Assembly: GCF_022867865.1 (NCBI RefSeq)
Contig: NZ_JALIEC010000003.1
Coordinates: forward strand, 124,001-188,000
From: Phaeobacter sp. J2-8
Lineage (GTDB): Bacteria > Pseudomonadota > Alphaproteobacteria > Rhodobacterales > Rhodobacteraceae
DNA length: 64,000 bases
Direction: 5' to 3'
Each line of letters begins with the position of its first letter. Positions within the stretch are counted from its first letter, which is position 1. Below are positions 1 through 9,204 of this stretch, piece by piece. Both the position numbers and the translations under genes were made by a program. Below the pieces are notes generated by a model. The model saw only the letters and a list, made by a program, of their open reading frames with translations. It did not search any database and was not told the origin of the DNA.

Positions 1-221
1 CGAAACCGGGCGAAACCTTCGGCGGCAATGGCCATCCGAAGCCCGTCCACCCCGTCAAAGTGATGTGCCGGGGCGGCATGTGACACACCGGCCCGCGCGG
101 CGCATTTGCGCAGTGACAGATTATCCAACCCGCCCTCGGTCAAAAGCGCGATTCCCGCTTCGATCAACGCGGCGCGCAGGTTGCCGTGGTGGTGGCCGGT
201 TTTGTCTGGGTGTTGGCTCAT
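1..221 (-). CDS. TetR-family transcriptional regulator, N-terminal part (cut by window edge)
   Basis: Read on the minus strand from ATG at 221, the frame stays open to base 1 and gives 73 residues. The segment GNLRAALIEAGIALLTEGG followed by LSLRKCAARAGVSHAAPAHHF is the typical TetR DNA-binding region: helix 1, then the helix-turn-helix ending in the conserved Y/H-HF. The ligand-binding C-terminal part lies outside the window. The gene faces a DUF2306 membrane protein across about 110 bp that contain three palindromic operator-like sites. I infer that it represses itself and that neighbour. The ligand is unknown. Confidence 0.85.
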   Translation of the reverse strand, partial: MSQHPDKTGHHHGNLRAALIEAGIALLTEGGLDNLSLRKCAARAGVSHAAPAHHFDGVDGLRMAIAAEGFARF

Positions 222-243
222 CCTGCGGGGATAGGATTGTGAC

Positions 244-296
244 TTGACAGCGTCAAGTGCGGTCGAATATTGACGGTGTCAAGTTTACACTGTCAA
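244..296. promoter_or_regulatory. Three operator-like palindromes TTGACnnnGTCAA between divergent genes
   Basis: Three 13-bp inverted repeats occur in 53 bp: TTGACAGCGTCAA (244-256), TTGACGGTGTCAA (270-282) and TTTACACTGTCAA (284-296, one mismatch). Arms of 5 bp with a 3-bp centre are consistent with a dimeric regulator. They lie between the TetR gene (start 221) and the DUF2306 gene (start 333), so they are the obvious TetR-site candidates. The TTGAC arms could double as -35 elements, which would suit repression by occlusion. Confidence 0.6.
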
Positions 297-332
297 GTTT
301 ACATCGACACATTTATCGCAAGGACAAAGCCC

Positions 333-986
333 ATGGTCACATTCAACTTTCAAAAGATCCGAAATGCCCTGTTCTGGGGGTTGTCGATCCTTGTTGCGCT
401 GGTTGCCTGGCGGTTCATTCCGTTGGGGGTAGAGGCGTCGATGGATTTCATGGCGCATCACATCGAACCGCGTGCCCTGGCGCTCTATGCCCATATCGGT
501 GTTGCGCCGTTGGTGCTGTTTCTGTTGCCGTTTCAATTCAGTGTCGACCTGCGCATCCGCCGCCCAAAGCTGCACCGGTGGTTCGGGCGGATTTATGCGG
601 TTGGCGTGCTGGTGTCGGGCGTGGCGTCGCTGCCGCTTGCGGCGCATACCTCGGGGGGGCCGGTCGCGGGGCTGGGGTTTGCTGTGCTGGCGGTGCTGTG
701 GATGGGCGTCACGGCCCAGGCAGTGCGGCTGGCGATGCAAGGGCGTTTGGCCGCGCATCGGATCTGGATGATCCGGTCAGCTGCGCTGACCTTTGCCGGG
801 GTGACCCTGCGGCTGGAATTGCCGCTGTTGGCGATGCCGCTGGGGATCGACCTTGGGTATCAGGTCGTGGCCTGGGCCTGCTGGATCCCAAACGCCATCC
901 TGGCGGAATGGATGATCCGGCGAAACGTGGCCCCGTCAAAGACGGTGGCAAAACCTGTGGCAAAGACAGTGGAAGGGGCGGGGTAA
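333..986 (+). CDS. DUF2306-family multi-pass membrane protein
   Basis: About 217 residues from ATG 333, preceded by AAGGA 8 bases upstream. An earlier in-frame start at 270 would place the N-terminus over the operator palindromes and is rejected. Hydrophobic segments are visible at the N-terminus (NALFWGLSILVALVAWRF), near ALYAHIGVAPLVLFLLPFQF, in VLVSGVASLPLAAH and in two or three later stretches. The RRPKLHRWFGRIYA segment and later HR/W residues match the DUF2306 pattern (conserved His next to membrane helices). Function is unknown. It is probably controlled by the facing TetR regulator. It is convergent with hisB, 22 bp downstream. Confidence 0.7.
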   Translation: MVTFNFQKIRNALFWGLSILVALVAWRFIPLGVEASMDFMAHHIEPRALALYAHIGVAPLVLFLLPFQFSVDLRIRRPKLHRWFGRIYAVGVLVSGVASLPLAAHTSGGPVAGLGFAVLAVLWMGVTAQAVRLAMQGRLAAHRIWMIRSAALTFAGVTLRLELPLLAMPLGIDLGYQVVAWACWIPNAILAEWMIRRNVAPSKTVAKPVAKTVEGAG

Positions 987-1008
987 CCCGCCCAATCGGT
1001 CCCTGCCG

Positions 1009-1596
1009 TCAGAGCATGCCCTTGGTCGAGGGGATTGCGTCGGCCTTGCGCGGGTCGGTTTCCACGGCTTCGCGCAGCGCACGCGCCACGGATTTGAATG
1101 CCGCTTCCGTGATATGGTGGCTGTTGATGCCATGCAGCGCGTCGACATGCAGGGTGATGCCGCCATGGGTGCTGAGCGCTTGAAAGAACTCGCGCACCAA
1201 TTCGGTGTCGAAGCTGCCAATCTTCGGGGACGGCAAATCGACATTCCAGACCAGAAACGGCCGCGCCGACAGGTCCAGCGCCGTGCGCACCAGCGCATCA
1301 TCCATTGCCAACAGGCAGGAGCCATAGCGGCGAATGCCCTTCTTGTCGCCAAGGGCGGCGACCAGCGCCTGACCAATGGCGATGCCGGTGTCTTCGACCG
1401 TGTGATGGTCGTCGATATGCAGGTCACCGTCAGCCCGGATTGTCATGTCAATCAACGAGTGGCGCGATAATTGATCCAGCATGTGGTCAAAGAACCCGAC
1501 GCCGGTCTGATTGTCATAGCTGCCCGATCCATCGAGATCGATCGTGACATTGATTTTGGTTTCGGCGGTTTCGCGGGTGATCGTGGCTTTGCGCAT
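1009..1596 (-). CDS. hisB: Imidazoleglycerol-phosphate dehydratase
   Basis: 195 residues, the usual length of monofunctional HisB. It dehydrates imidazole glycerol phosphate to imidazole acetol phosphate, step 6 of histidine synthesis, in the cytoplasm. Both metal-binding His-rich motifs are present: [14 protein letters not shown] near residues 62-75 and [20 protein letters not shown] near 154-173. [13 protein letters not shown] near the N-terminus is also characteristic. The start ATG 1596 gives the standard [11 protein letters not shown]-terminus. No other his genes lie in the window on this side; the next gene upstream is divergent. Confidence 0.97.
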   Translation of the reverse strand: MRKATITRETAETKINVTIDLDGSGSYDNQTGVGFFDHMLDQLSRHSLIDMTIRADGDLHIDDHHTVEDTGIAIGQALVAALGDKKGIRRYGSCLLAMDDALVRTALDLSARPFLVWNVDLPSPKIGSFDTELVREFFQALSTHGGITLHVDALHGINSHHITEAAFKSVARALREAVETDPRKADAIPSTKGML

Positions 1597-1729
1597 CGGG
1601 GTCTTCCTGTCAGGTCAGCGCCTTATAGGCCCCGCGCCCGGGCGGGCCAAGGGGCGGGGCGATGGTTTTCGCGGCTTGTGCGTGCCGGGCCACTGTGTCA
1701 GCCTCCGCGCCAAGAGGGAGACCTGCGCC

Positions 1730-1969
1730 ATGACCACTTGTGTCTTTGTTCAAATCCGTTGCACCCCCGGCCAGACCTATAAGGTCGCGGAGGAAATCGT
1801 GCGGCATGAAATCCACTCCGAATTATATTCGACCACCGGCGATTTCGATCTTTTGCTGAAGCTTTACGTTCCCGAAGGTCAGGACGTGGGCAAATTCATC
1901 AATGACAATCTGCTGACATTGCCCGGTATTGAGCGGTCGCTTACCACGCTGACGTTCAAGGCGTTTTAA
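1730..1969 (+). CDS. Stand-alone Lrp/AsnC ligand-binding (RAM) domain protein
   Basis: 79 residues from ATG 1730, with AGGGAG 9 bases upstream. The sequence (FVQIRCTPGQTYKVAEEIV, then HEIHSELYSTTGDFDLLLKL and GKFINDNLLTLPGIERSLT) is the effector-binding RAM fold of Lrp/AsnC regulators without any helix-turn-helix. Such stand-alone domains oligomerise and may bind amino acids; their cellular role is usually unknown. Longer upstream starts would overlap the hisB promoter region and lack a ribosome-binding site. It is divergent from hisB. Confidence 0.85.
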   Translation: MTTCVFVQIRCTPGQTYKVAEEIVRHEIHSELYSTTGDFDLLLKLYVPEGQDVGKFINDNLLTLPGIERSLTTLTFKAF

Positions 1970-2204
1970 GCCGCCTTCAAGGCTGGCACTGCGGCAATGT
2001 TCCTGACCAAGCCCGGCTTGCTCCAGTGCGGCTGGATTGATCGCGCACAGGTTGGGCTTGCGCATAAGAGTTGAAATGAAAGCCGTTTGTGATTGAGGGG
2101 GCTGTGCGCAGTGCCATTGCGTACGACGACCCCGAAGGGGGGTATCTCTTTGATACCGTCCGTTCGGCCGCCGGATAAGATCCGATGTCATCTATCGTAA
2201 GTAT

Positions 2205-2279
2205 TGGAGCGGGCGAGGCGATTCGAACGCCCGACCCTAACCTTGGCAAGGTTATGCTCTACCCCTGAGCTACGCCCGC
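2205..2279 (-). tRNA. tRNA-Gly (GCC)
   Basis: The minus strand folds as a complete cloverleaf of 75 nt including encoded CCA. It has acceptor GCGGGCG/CGCCCGC, D stem GCTC/GAGC, anticodon stem TAACC/GGTTA with loop TTGCCAA (anticodon GCC), and T loop TTCGAAT on a GGGCG/CGCCT stem. A second, nearly identical copy lies 36 bp away at 2315-2388. Confidence 0.95.
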
Positions 2280-2314
2280 ATCCGTTTGGCCATCTCTGAC
2301 CTGGGGTTACCTAA

Positions 2315-2388
2315 TGGAGCGGGCGAGGCGATTGAACGCCCGACCCTAACCTTGGCAAGGTTATGCTCTACCCCTGAGCTACGCCCGC
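2315..2388 (-). tRNA. tRNA-Gly (GCC), second copy with one base missing in the T loop
   Basis: Identical to the copy at 2205-2279 except that the T loop reads TTCAAT (6 nt) instead of TTCGAAT. The purine at position 57 is lost, which normally stacks between D-loop G18 and G19. The copy is therefore 74 nt instead of 75. All stems, the anticodon GCC and the encoded CCA are intact. Either this is a defective duplicate or the base was lost in sequencing. The many other single-base deletions in the window favour the second reading. Confidence 0.8.
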
Positions 2389-2690
2389 ATACCATTGGGT
2401 GTGCGGGATTTATAAACTGTTGGCGCGGGCTGCAAGAGGAAATTGGTGTTCCGGGCGATCTTTTTGTCTTTGGCCTGTCAGAGGGGCTCTGGTTTCGCCG
2501 ATCACAAGGAAACTGACCCCGGCAAAGGGGGCTGCACATCGGGATTGGTTGGTCGGTCCCGAAATCATTGCACCATCTGCGGCCTGAGGTTTGGTGCGCC
2601 ACCAGAAGGGGGGCAGGGGATCGACAGGGGGGACAAGGCGACAGCGCCGCTGGACCGACGGTCACAAGGCCGGGAAAGACCCTGGGCGGC
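2389..2690. other. Intergenic stretch, no gene recognised
   Basis: The bases between the second tRNA-Gly and the pyc terminator hold no reading frame with a convincing start, ribosome-binding site or family similarity. Open frames here on the minus strand run through the tRNA genes and are artefacts. Confidence 0.6.
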
Positions 2691-2729
2691 AAATAAAAAC
2701 CCCCGCTGCTTCCGAAGATGCAGCGGGGG
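2691..2729 (-). terminator. Rho-independent terminator of pyc
   Basis: A perfect 10-bp stem, CCCCCGCTGC (2700-2709) with GCAGCGGGGG (2720-2729), encloses a 10-nt loop. On the minus strand it is followed by TTTTTATTT (2699-2691). It lies 51 bp after the pyc stop and reads in the pyc direction. Confidence 0.9.
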
Positions 2730-2779
2730 TCAGGGGGCCTATGGCCAAGTGCGCCGGCCTTGCAAACCGGACCGGAGGG

Positions 2780-5700
2780 TTATTCCAGTTCGATCAGCAG
2801 GTCTTTTGCGTCGATCTGACCGGCGGGTTGGATATGTACGGCCTTGACCGTTGCATCGCGTTCGGCGTGGATGCCGGTTTCCATTTTCATCGCCTCGATG
2901 GTCAGAAGAAGATCGCCTTCTTTCACCTTGTCGCCGGCCTTGACCGCAACAGTGGCCACCACACCGGGCATCGGGGCGCCAATGTGGTTTGCATTGCCAA
3001 CCTCGGCCTTGGGGTTGGATTTGCTGGAGGCCGCGACCTTGCGGTTGGGCACACGGATCACCCGTGGCTGGCCGTTCAGTTCAAAGAACACCTTGGCCTC
3101 GCCATCTTCGCCGGTTTCACCGACGGCCTGAAGCCGGATTTCCAGCTTCTTGCCGGGGTCGATTTCGGCTGTGATCTCTTCGCCCGGCTCCATGCCGTAG
3201 AAGAAGGTATGCGTCGGCAGGGTGCGCACCGGACCATAGGTGCGGTGACGGCCCATGTAATCCATGAACACCTTGGGATACATCAGATAGCCGTTCAGGT
3301 CCTCGTCATCGACGACCAGCCCCTCAAGCTCTTTCGAGACCTGTGCGCGGACCTCTTCGAGGTCGACAGGCTTCAGATGTTTGCCGGGGCGTTCCAGATT
3401 GGGTTTGTCGCCCTTCAGCACCTTTTTCAGAATGCCCTTGGGGAAGCCGCCGGGAGGTTGGCCCAGGTTGCCGCGCATCATGTCGATCACGCTGTCGGGG
3501 AAGGCGACATCGGTTTTCGGGTCTTCGACCTGTGACCGGGTAAGCCCCTGACTGACCATCATCAAGGCCATGTCACCGACCACCTTGGACGAGGGCGTGA
3601 CCTTGACGATATCGCCGAACATCATGTTCACATCGGCATAGGTTTCCGCCACTTCATGCCAACGCTCCTCAAGCCCGAGGCTGCGCGCCTGTGCCTTGAG
3701 GTTGGTGAACTGACCGCCGGGCATTTCGTGCAGATACACCTCGGACGCCGGGGCCTGCATGCCAGACTCAAATGCCGCATATTGACCGCGCACCGCTTCG
3801 AAATAGTTCGAAATTTCGCGGATGGCGCTGATGTCCAGACCGGTGTCCCGTTCGGTGTGGCGCATGGCTTCGACAATCGAGCCGAGGGTCGGCTGCGAGG
3901 TGTTGCCGGAAATCGCATCCATCGCACCGTCAACCGCGTCCACACCGGCCTGTGCCGCCGCCATGATGGTGGCAATTGCCGCGCCGGATGTGTCGTGGGT
4001 GTGGAAGTGGATCGGCAGGCCGACCTCTTCTTTCAGGGCTTTGATCAGCGGACCGGCAGCGGCGGGTTTCATCAGCCCGGCCATGTCTTTCAGACCCAGC
4101 ACATGCGCGCCGGCGGCCTTCAGCTCTTTGCCCATCGCGACATAATATTTGAGATCATATTTGGCGCGGTTCGGGTCAAGGATGTCACCGGTGTAACAGA
4201 CGGTGCCTTCGCAGACTTTGTTCGCGTCCAGCACGGCATCCATCGCCACGCGCATGTTTTCGACCCAGTTCAACGAATGAAGACGCGGAACACGTCAACG
4301 CCGGTTTCAGCGGCCTGTTTCACAAAGAACTGCACCACGTTGTCGGGATAGTTGGTATAACCCACACCGTTCGACGCGCGCAGCAGCATTTGTGTCATGA
4401 CATTGGGCATCGCCGCACGCAGGTCGCGCAGACGCTGCCACGGACATTCCTGCAAGAAGCGATACGCCACGTCAAACGTCGCCCCGCCCCAGCATTCCAC
4501 GCTGAACAGCTGCGGCAGATTGGCGGCATAGCTTGGCGCAACACGAATCATGTCGATTGACCGCATGCGGGTGGCCAGCAACGACTGGTGTCCGTCACGC
4601 ATCGCGGTGTCGGTGATCAACAGTTTCTTTTCGTTGAGCATCCAGTCGGCAACTGCCTGTGGGCCTTTTTCGTCCAGCAGGGTCTTGGTGCCCGGTGCCG
4701 GTGCCGCGCGGGAAACCGGCGCTTTTGCCGGTTTCAATTCGGGGTGCGGCATTGGCCGTCCCTGAACCTCTGGGTGACCATTGACCGTGATGTCGGCGAT
4801 ATAGGTCAGCACCTTGGTGCCCCGGTCGCGGCGCTTTTTGAAATCGAAAAGCTCGGGCGTCTCGTCGATGAATTTGGTGGTGTATTGATTGTTGAGGAAG
4901 GTCGGGTGTTTCAGCAGGTTTTCAACAAAGGCGATGTTGGTGCTGACACCGCGCACGCGGAATTCGCGCAGGGCGCGGTCCATGCGGGCAATTGCCTTTT
5001 CCGGGGTCTGGGCCCAGGCGGTGACCTTGGTCAGCAGGCTGTCGTAATAACGTGTGATCACGCCGCCCGCATAAGCGGTGCCGCCATCCAGCCGGATGCC
5101 CATGCCCGTGGCCGAGCGATAGGCAGTGATGCGGCCATAGTCGGGGATGAAGTTGTTTTGCGGGTCTTCGGTGGTGACGCGGGTTTGCAACGCGTGACCG
5201 TTAAGGCGGATGTCATACTGGCTTGATTTGCCGGTGGCCTCGGACAGAGACTTGCCTTCGGCGATCATGATCTGCGCCTGCACGATGTCGATGCCGGTGA
5301 CTTCTTCGGTGACGGTGTGTTCCACCTGGACGCGCGGGTTCACTTCGATGAAGTAGAACTTGCCGGTTTCCATATCCATCAGGAATTCAACGGTGCCGGC
5401 GCATTCATAGTTCACATGCGCACAGATCTTGCGGCCCAATTCGCAAATCTCTTCGCGCTGCGCTTCGCTCAGATAGGGGGCAGGCGCACGTTCGACGACC
5501 TTCTGGTTGCGCCGCTGGACGGAACAATCACGCTCGTACAGGTGATAGATATTGCCTTGCTGGTCGCCCAGGATCTGCACCTCGACGTGGCGGGCGCGGG
5601 TGATCATCTTTTCCAGATAACCCTCGCCGTTGCCAAAGGCGGCCTCGGCCTCGCGGCGGCCTTCCAGGACCTTTTCCTCGACCTCATCTTCGGAGAAGAT

Positions 5701-6219
5701 CGGCCGCATGCCGCGTCCGCCGCCCCCCCAGGAGGCTTTCAGCATCAGGGGATAGCCAACTTCGGCCGCCTCTTTCTTGATTGCGGCAATGTCGTCGCCC
5801 AGAACCTCGGTCGCGGGAATGACCGGCACTCCGGCTTCGACCGCAACGCGCCGGGCGCTGGCCTTGTCCCCAAGGGCGCGCATGGTTGCCGCTTTGGGGC
5901 CGATGAATGTGATGCCATTGGCGTCGCAGGCATCCACAAAATCAGGGTTTTCAGACAGAAGCCCATAGCCGGGATGAATGGCATCCGCCCCGCATTGCTT
6001 GGCGACGCGAATGATCTCCTCGATGCTCAGATAGGCCGCAACCGGTCCCATGCCCTTGCCAATCCGATAGGCCTCGTCCGCCTTGAACCGGTGCAGGCCC
6101 AATTTGTCTTCTTCGGCATAGACCGCGACGGTCTTTTTGCCCATTTCGTTGGCGGCGCGCATGATGCGAATGGCGATCTCGCCACGGTTGGCTATAAGGA
6201 TTTTGGTGAAGTCAGGCAT
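2780..6219 (-). CDS. pyc: Pyruvate carboxylase, interrupted by a one-base frameshift
   Basis: A biotin enzyme that carboxylates pyruvate to oxaloacetate (anaplerosis). Two overlapping frames together encode one protein. 6219-4270 holds the ATP-grasp biotin carboxylase (starts MPDFTKILIANRGEIAIRI) and the start of the carboxyltransferase domain (LITDTAMRDGHQS). 4273-2780 holds the rest of the carboxyltransferase and the biotin carrier with EAMKMETG near the C-terminus (biotin Lys about residue 1112). The break is at 4278/4279: the frame reads FRVF-IR-stop where the family has FRVFDSLNWVENM. Adding one base (TTC-GAT-TCG) restores it and gives 1146 residues, the normal length. ATG 6219 has GGAAG upstream; the ten codons before it lack support. 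Either a true frameshift or a sequence error; I favour error. Confidence 0.9.
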
Positions 6220-6321
6220 TCCAGGCTTCCGTTTGTTGCAATGCAGCATAACTAGACGTTCCGAATGCCGGGGTAAACAGAAACGGTCTGATTATCGCTG
6301 CGAATCGCTTATTGTGTGGGC

Positions 6322-7202
6322 TTATGGCGCGATAAAAGTCACATTTGGCATGTTGACAATGCGTTCCACGTCCGCGTCGTACATGTCTGTCAGCAGGTCG
6401 ATATAATCATCAGACCAGCCGGCAATGTCGACTTCTTCGTCAACTTCGTCTTCCAGCGCGTATTTGTCGAGAAAGGCCAGCATGGCTTTGCGTTTCTGGA
6501 CTTCTGGAATGCCGGGGTGGTCCCGCAGGAAGCCGCGAAACCGCTGCATGCCTTCGGGCGACATGATCCGGGACAGCAAATCAAAGGCCCCGTTGATCTT
6601 GGCACCGGATGGCAGACCGGCCAGCGCGCGCACGATTTCGCCCCAGATCAAGGGAGAGTTTCGTTGCACCAGGCGGTGATTTTCAAATCGGGCAGATGTT
6701 CCTGCAGGCGTTCAAACAGCTCTGACCAGCGCAGATATGCCGGGTCCGCGCCATTGAGAAAGCTTTGGAAGTCCTGGTGCGGCGTTGTTTCAAAGACCGC
6801 TGGCAGCCAGGTGGCCGGGTTGCGCAACCCGATGAACAATTCCAGGGTGTCATCTTTGAACAATCGCTGGGCATTGATCAGCCGCTCATGCGCCTTGGGG
6901 TAAAGCAGGCCGGCGCTGATGGCAATCTTGGGCACGCAAAACAGGTGGTCCTGGCTCAGGATAAGGCGATCGAAATTCTCGGCATCCTCATCCAGGATCG
7001 TGTCCAGCATGATGTCGCGTGCATCCGGGGCCGGATCTGCCTTGGTCAATGCACCAAGCGCCCCGCTGAGAATCTGGCGGTATCGGCTTGGCCCGGGCAC
7101 GGCCACACCACGATCCCGCAGAGCATCCGCATTGCGCAACAAACAGCGCAGCAGCTTGTCTTCGTCGGTGGCGTGGGCGCTGGCATGGAGAATAACTTGC
7201 AT
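6322..7202 (-). CDS. Sulfotransferase-like hypothetical protein, frameshifted
   Basis: Two overlapping frames (7202-6648 and 6669-6322) form one protein of about 293 residues starting MQVILHASAHATDEDKLLR. The pattern of N-terminal LHxxxHxTDED, GLRNPATWLPAVFE and WCNE-P-LIWGEIVRALAG resembles a family common beside pyc in Rhodobacterales. It has a P-loop-like sulfotransferase architecture but no obvious PAPS-binding signature that I can confirm. The break is between 6659 and 6660: WCNETLP-stop becomes WCNEDSPLIWG if one base is added. Substrate and role are unknown. It lies upstream of pyc on the same strand, about 100 bp away. Confidence 0.65.
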
Positions 7203-7339
7203 GGAACTCACAGTGTCAACAATTTCCACGCCACTATAGCCCAGCCCGCGCCGGGGAAAACCCGCTTTGCCATTCCTGAAAAAAAACTGTGATTTTCCTC
7301 TTGCCCAGAGTCAAATCTGGATTTAAACGGACGCGACGT

Positions 7340-7414
7340 GCCCCTATAGCTCAGCTGGTAGAGCAACTGATTTGTAATCAGTAGGTCCGCGGTTCGAGTC
7401 GTGTGGGGGCACCA
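7340..7414 (+). tRNA. tRNA-Thr (TGT), with one base apparently missing from the T stem
   Basis: Acceptor GCCCCTA/TGGGGGC, D stem GCTC/GAGC, anticodon stem ACTGA/TCAGT with loop TTTGTAA (anticodon TGT), T loop TTCGAGT, and encoded ACCA. Only four bases (CGTG) remain between the T loop and the acceptor 3' strand; CCGTG would pair perfectly with CGCGG. The duplicated 3' end at 16024-16040 does carry CCGTG. So one C is missing after 7400, either by sequence error or as a real lesion. This gene is the attachment site of the adjacent element. Confidence 0.9.
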
Positions 7415-7415
7415 T
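7400..7415 (+). repeat. Attachment site, left (attL), in the tRNA-Thr 3' end
   Basis: The 16 bases CGTGTGGGGGCACCAT end tRNA-Thr and recur exactly at 16025-16040. The integrase gene begins about 90 bp inside. Duplication of a tRNA 3' end next to a tyrosine recombinase is the signature of site-specific integration. Confidence 0.85.
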
Positions 7416-7472
7416 CAATTCTCTCCTATATATCTGTTTTTGTTGATATATGTTGATGGTTCTTGCGCGTCT

Positions 7473-7493
7473 GTATCCACATCCGTATCCACA
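7473..7493 (+). repeat. Two direct copies of GTATCCACA (putative integrase arm sites, left)
   Basis: GTATCCACA at 7473-7481 and 7485-7493 lies between attL and the integrase start. The same 9-mer occurs at 15945-15953 and inverted at 16007-16015, just inside attR. Clustering near both ends suggests arm-type binding sites for the integrase N-terminal domain; this is inferred from position only. Confidence 0.5.
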
Positions 7494-7507
7494 AGGCGGA
7501 TGTAGCT

Positions 7508-8872
7508 ATGCGATTGATAGCCGTGAAGTATGTCAAACCTGACCCCCGAAATGGAAAACTGATCTACCGCAGGCGCGTCCCCAAAGCGCTGTTGGCGAGC
7601 GTTGGTCAAACAGAGTTCGTCAAGACGCTGGGTCGCACGACCGCAGAGGCGCTGATCGCCTATGGCCCCTTCCACCAAAAAATCGAACACATGCTGGCGT
7701 TGGCTAAGAATGGCGTCACGGGGCTTTCGCCTGCTGAACAACGGGCGCGGCTTACGGCCATGCTGCAAGGATGGAATGCAGACCCTTTCAGCCCCGGACG
7801 CGACGACAACGAACGCACGTGGCGCGAAGTCAAAGCCGAACGGCTGATCGACCGTTACCAAGACCCCGATACCGGAGAATATCACGGCGTCCCGGATGAT
7901 GTGGCGGCAACGGCAAGCGCTTTGTTGTCTGGCGTCCCCCAGACGCCCCCCGAACCAACTCTGACAGATGCCTTCAAGTTCTACTTGCAGGAAAACGCCA
8001 AGACCTTGCCCGAACAGCGCAAGAAGCAGGTGCAGCGCTTTGCCCGCGCCGAACGCCACCTGATCGCCGCTGTGGGGGCGGACAAGGCCACGTCCAAGCT
8101 GACCCGAGAGGATGCCCGCAAATGGCGTGATATGCGTCTGGCGGGCGGCGCATCGCCCACAACGATCCAACGCGAAAAGAACGATCTGAGCGCCGTTATC
8201 GGACTGGCACAAAGTGAATTGGACGCGGGCGGCGTCAATCCGTTCAGCAAATTGAAGCTGCCCAAGGCCAAGGTCAGCCGCCAGATGGAACGTGAGGCAT
8301 TGCCCCCAGAGGTCATTCAGGGGGTCTATGCAGCGCTGCGCCAGAAGCGACCCGACCTGTTGCCCATCTGGACGCTGTTGGACTTCACGGGCGCACGACC
8401 AAGCGAGATCAGTCAGCTACAGGCAGGTGAGATTGTTCTGGGCCATCCCGTTCCGCATATCGTGATCCACGAACGCGACGACCGGACGCTGAAAACCTCA
8501 TGGTCTACCCGAAAGGTGCCCTTGATCGGTCCCGCACTGGACGCCGCAAAGCAAGCCGTGAGGGGCGTGAACGATCCGACTGCCCCGGCGTTCCCGCGTG
8601 TCTACGGTGAGGGCGGGATGGACCGGCTGTCAGCGGCCTTGAACAAGCGTATACGGGCATTGACCAAAGACTCGCGCCACGTCTGCTACAGCCTGCGCCA
8701 CAACATGAAGGACAGGCTTCGGGCGGCGGAGGTTTTCCACGATACCCAAACGGCGATCATGGGCCATGCCTTTGGGCGGGGAGAGGATGCGGCTTATGGT
8801 GGAGCGGTGTCGCTGGAACAAAAACGATTCGCACTTGAACGGAGTTTGAACGTCCACTTCTTTGCGCCATGA
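7508..8872 (+). CDS. Tyrosine recombinase (phage-type integrase)
   Basis: 454 residues from ATG 7508; a start at 7463 is possible but would overlap the arm-type repeats. The C-terminal catalytic domain shows the first Arg in LDFTGARPSEISQL, the HxxR-like block HVCYSLRHNMKDRL, and GHAFGRGEDAAYGG toward the nucleophile Tyr. The middle region (EPTLTDAFKFYLQENAK... KLTREDARKWRDMRLAGG) is the SAM-like core-binding domain. It lies next to tRNA-Thr with attL upstream, so it is the integrase of the 7.4-16.0 kb element and should catalyse integration and excision at the tRNA 3' end. Confidence 0.93.
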   Translation: MRLIAVKYVKPDPRNGKLIYRRRVPKALLASVGQTEFVKTLGRTTAEALIAYGPFHQKIEHMLALAKNGVTGLSPAEQRARLTAMLQGWNADPFSPGRDDNERTWREVKAERLIDRYQDPDTGEYHGVPDDVAATASALLSGVPQTPPEPTLTDAFKFYLQENAKTLPEQRKKQVQRFARAERHLIAAVGADKATSKLTREDARKWRDMRLAGGASPTTIQREKNDLSAVIGLAQSELDAGGVNPFSKLKLPKAKVSRQMEREALPPEVIQGVYAALRQKRPDLLPIWTLLDFTGARPSEISQLQAGEIVLGHPVPHIVIHERDDRTLKTSWSTRKVPLIGPALDAAKQAVRGVNDPTAPAFPRVYGEGGMDRLSAALNKRIRALTKDSRHVCYSLRHNMKDRLRAAEVFHDTQTAIMGHAFGRGEDAAYGGAVSLEQKRFALERSLNVHFFAP

Positions 8873-8888
8873 TCTACGTCGAAATCGG

Positions 8889-9052
8889 CCGAGGCTGTGT
8901 GAAAACTCCCCCGCGGCCTCCGAGTGCCGGAACGATGTTCTCGTCAAGCCGGAATCAGTACACGTTCGCCCTCCTTGGGGCCGGAAATTGACGCTCTCCC
9001 GGGAAATTATTCGGGCGCGTTGCGCGAAATCTGCGTTTTCACACAGCCTCGG
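8889..9052. repeat. 164-bp element with perfect 18-bp terminal inverted repeats (MITE-like)
   Basis: CCGAGGCTGTGTGAAAAC (8889-8906) is repeated inverted at 9035-9052 without mismatch. The GGCTGTGTGAAAAC core looks like an insertion-sequence terminal repeat. The 128 bp between hold no gene, so this resembles a non-autonomous derivative of an IS. No clear target duplication is visible at the edges. It lies between the integrase and HEPN genes, in the 330-bp gap that separates them. Confidence 0.65.
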
Positions 9053-9204
9053 CACATTGGGGCCGCCCGCATTGTTCCTCGTCGCTGCACTGCAGCTTCC
9101 CGGAAGCAGAAATTGACGCACAAGCGCAGCAATTTCAATAAGCGTTTGACGGTAATACGGGCGAACTCGGCATTCGCTAAAACTGCACCATTGGCCCAAG
9201 CCTT

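Noticed and set aside
1970-2204. Short plus-strand frame (GTG...AIAYDDPEGGYLFDTVRSAAG) before tRNA-Gly
   Set aside because: Protein-like but only about 29 codons, with no ribosome-binding site and no family recognised; left out for lack of support.
2270-2692. Minus-strand open frame over both tRNA-Gly genes
   Set aside because: It reads through tRNA sequence (GRSSGVEHNLAKVRVGRSIA-like text), which is a common artefact of open frames over tRNA genes, and has no ribosome-binding site.
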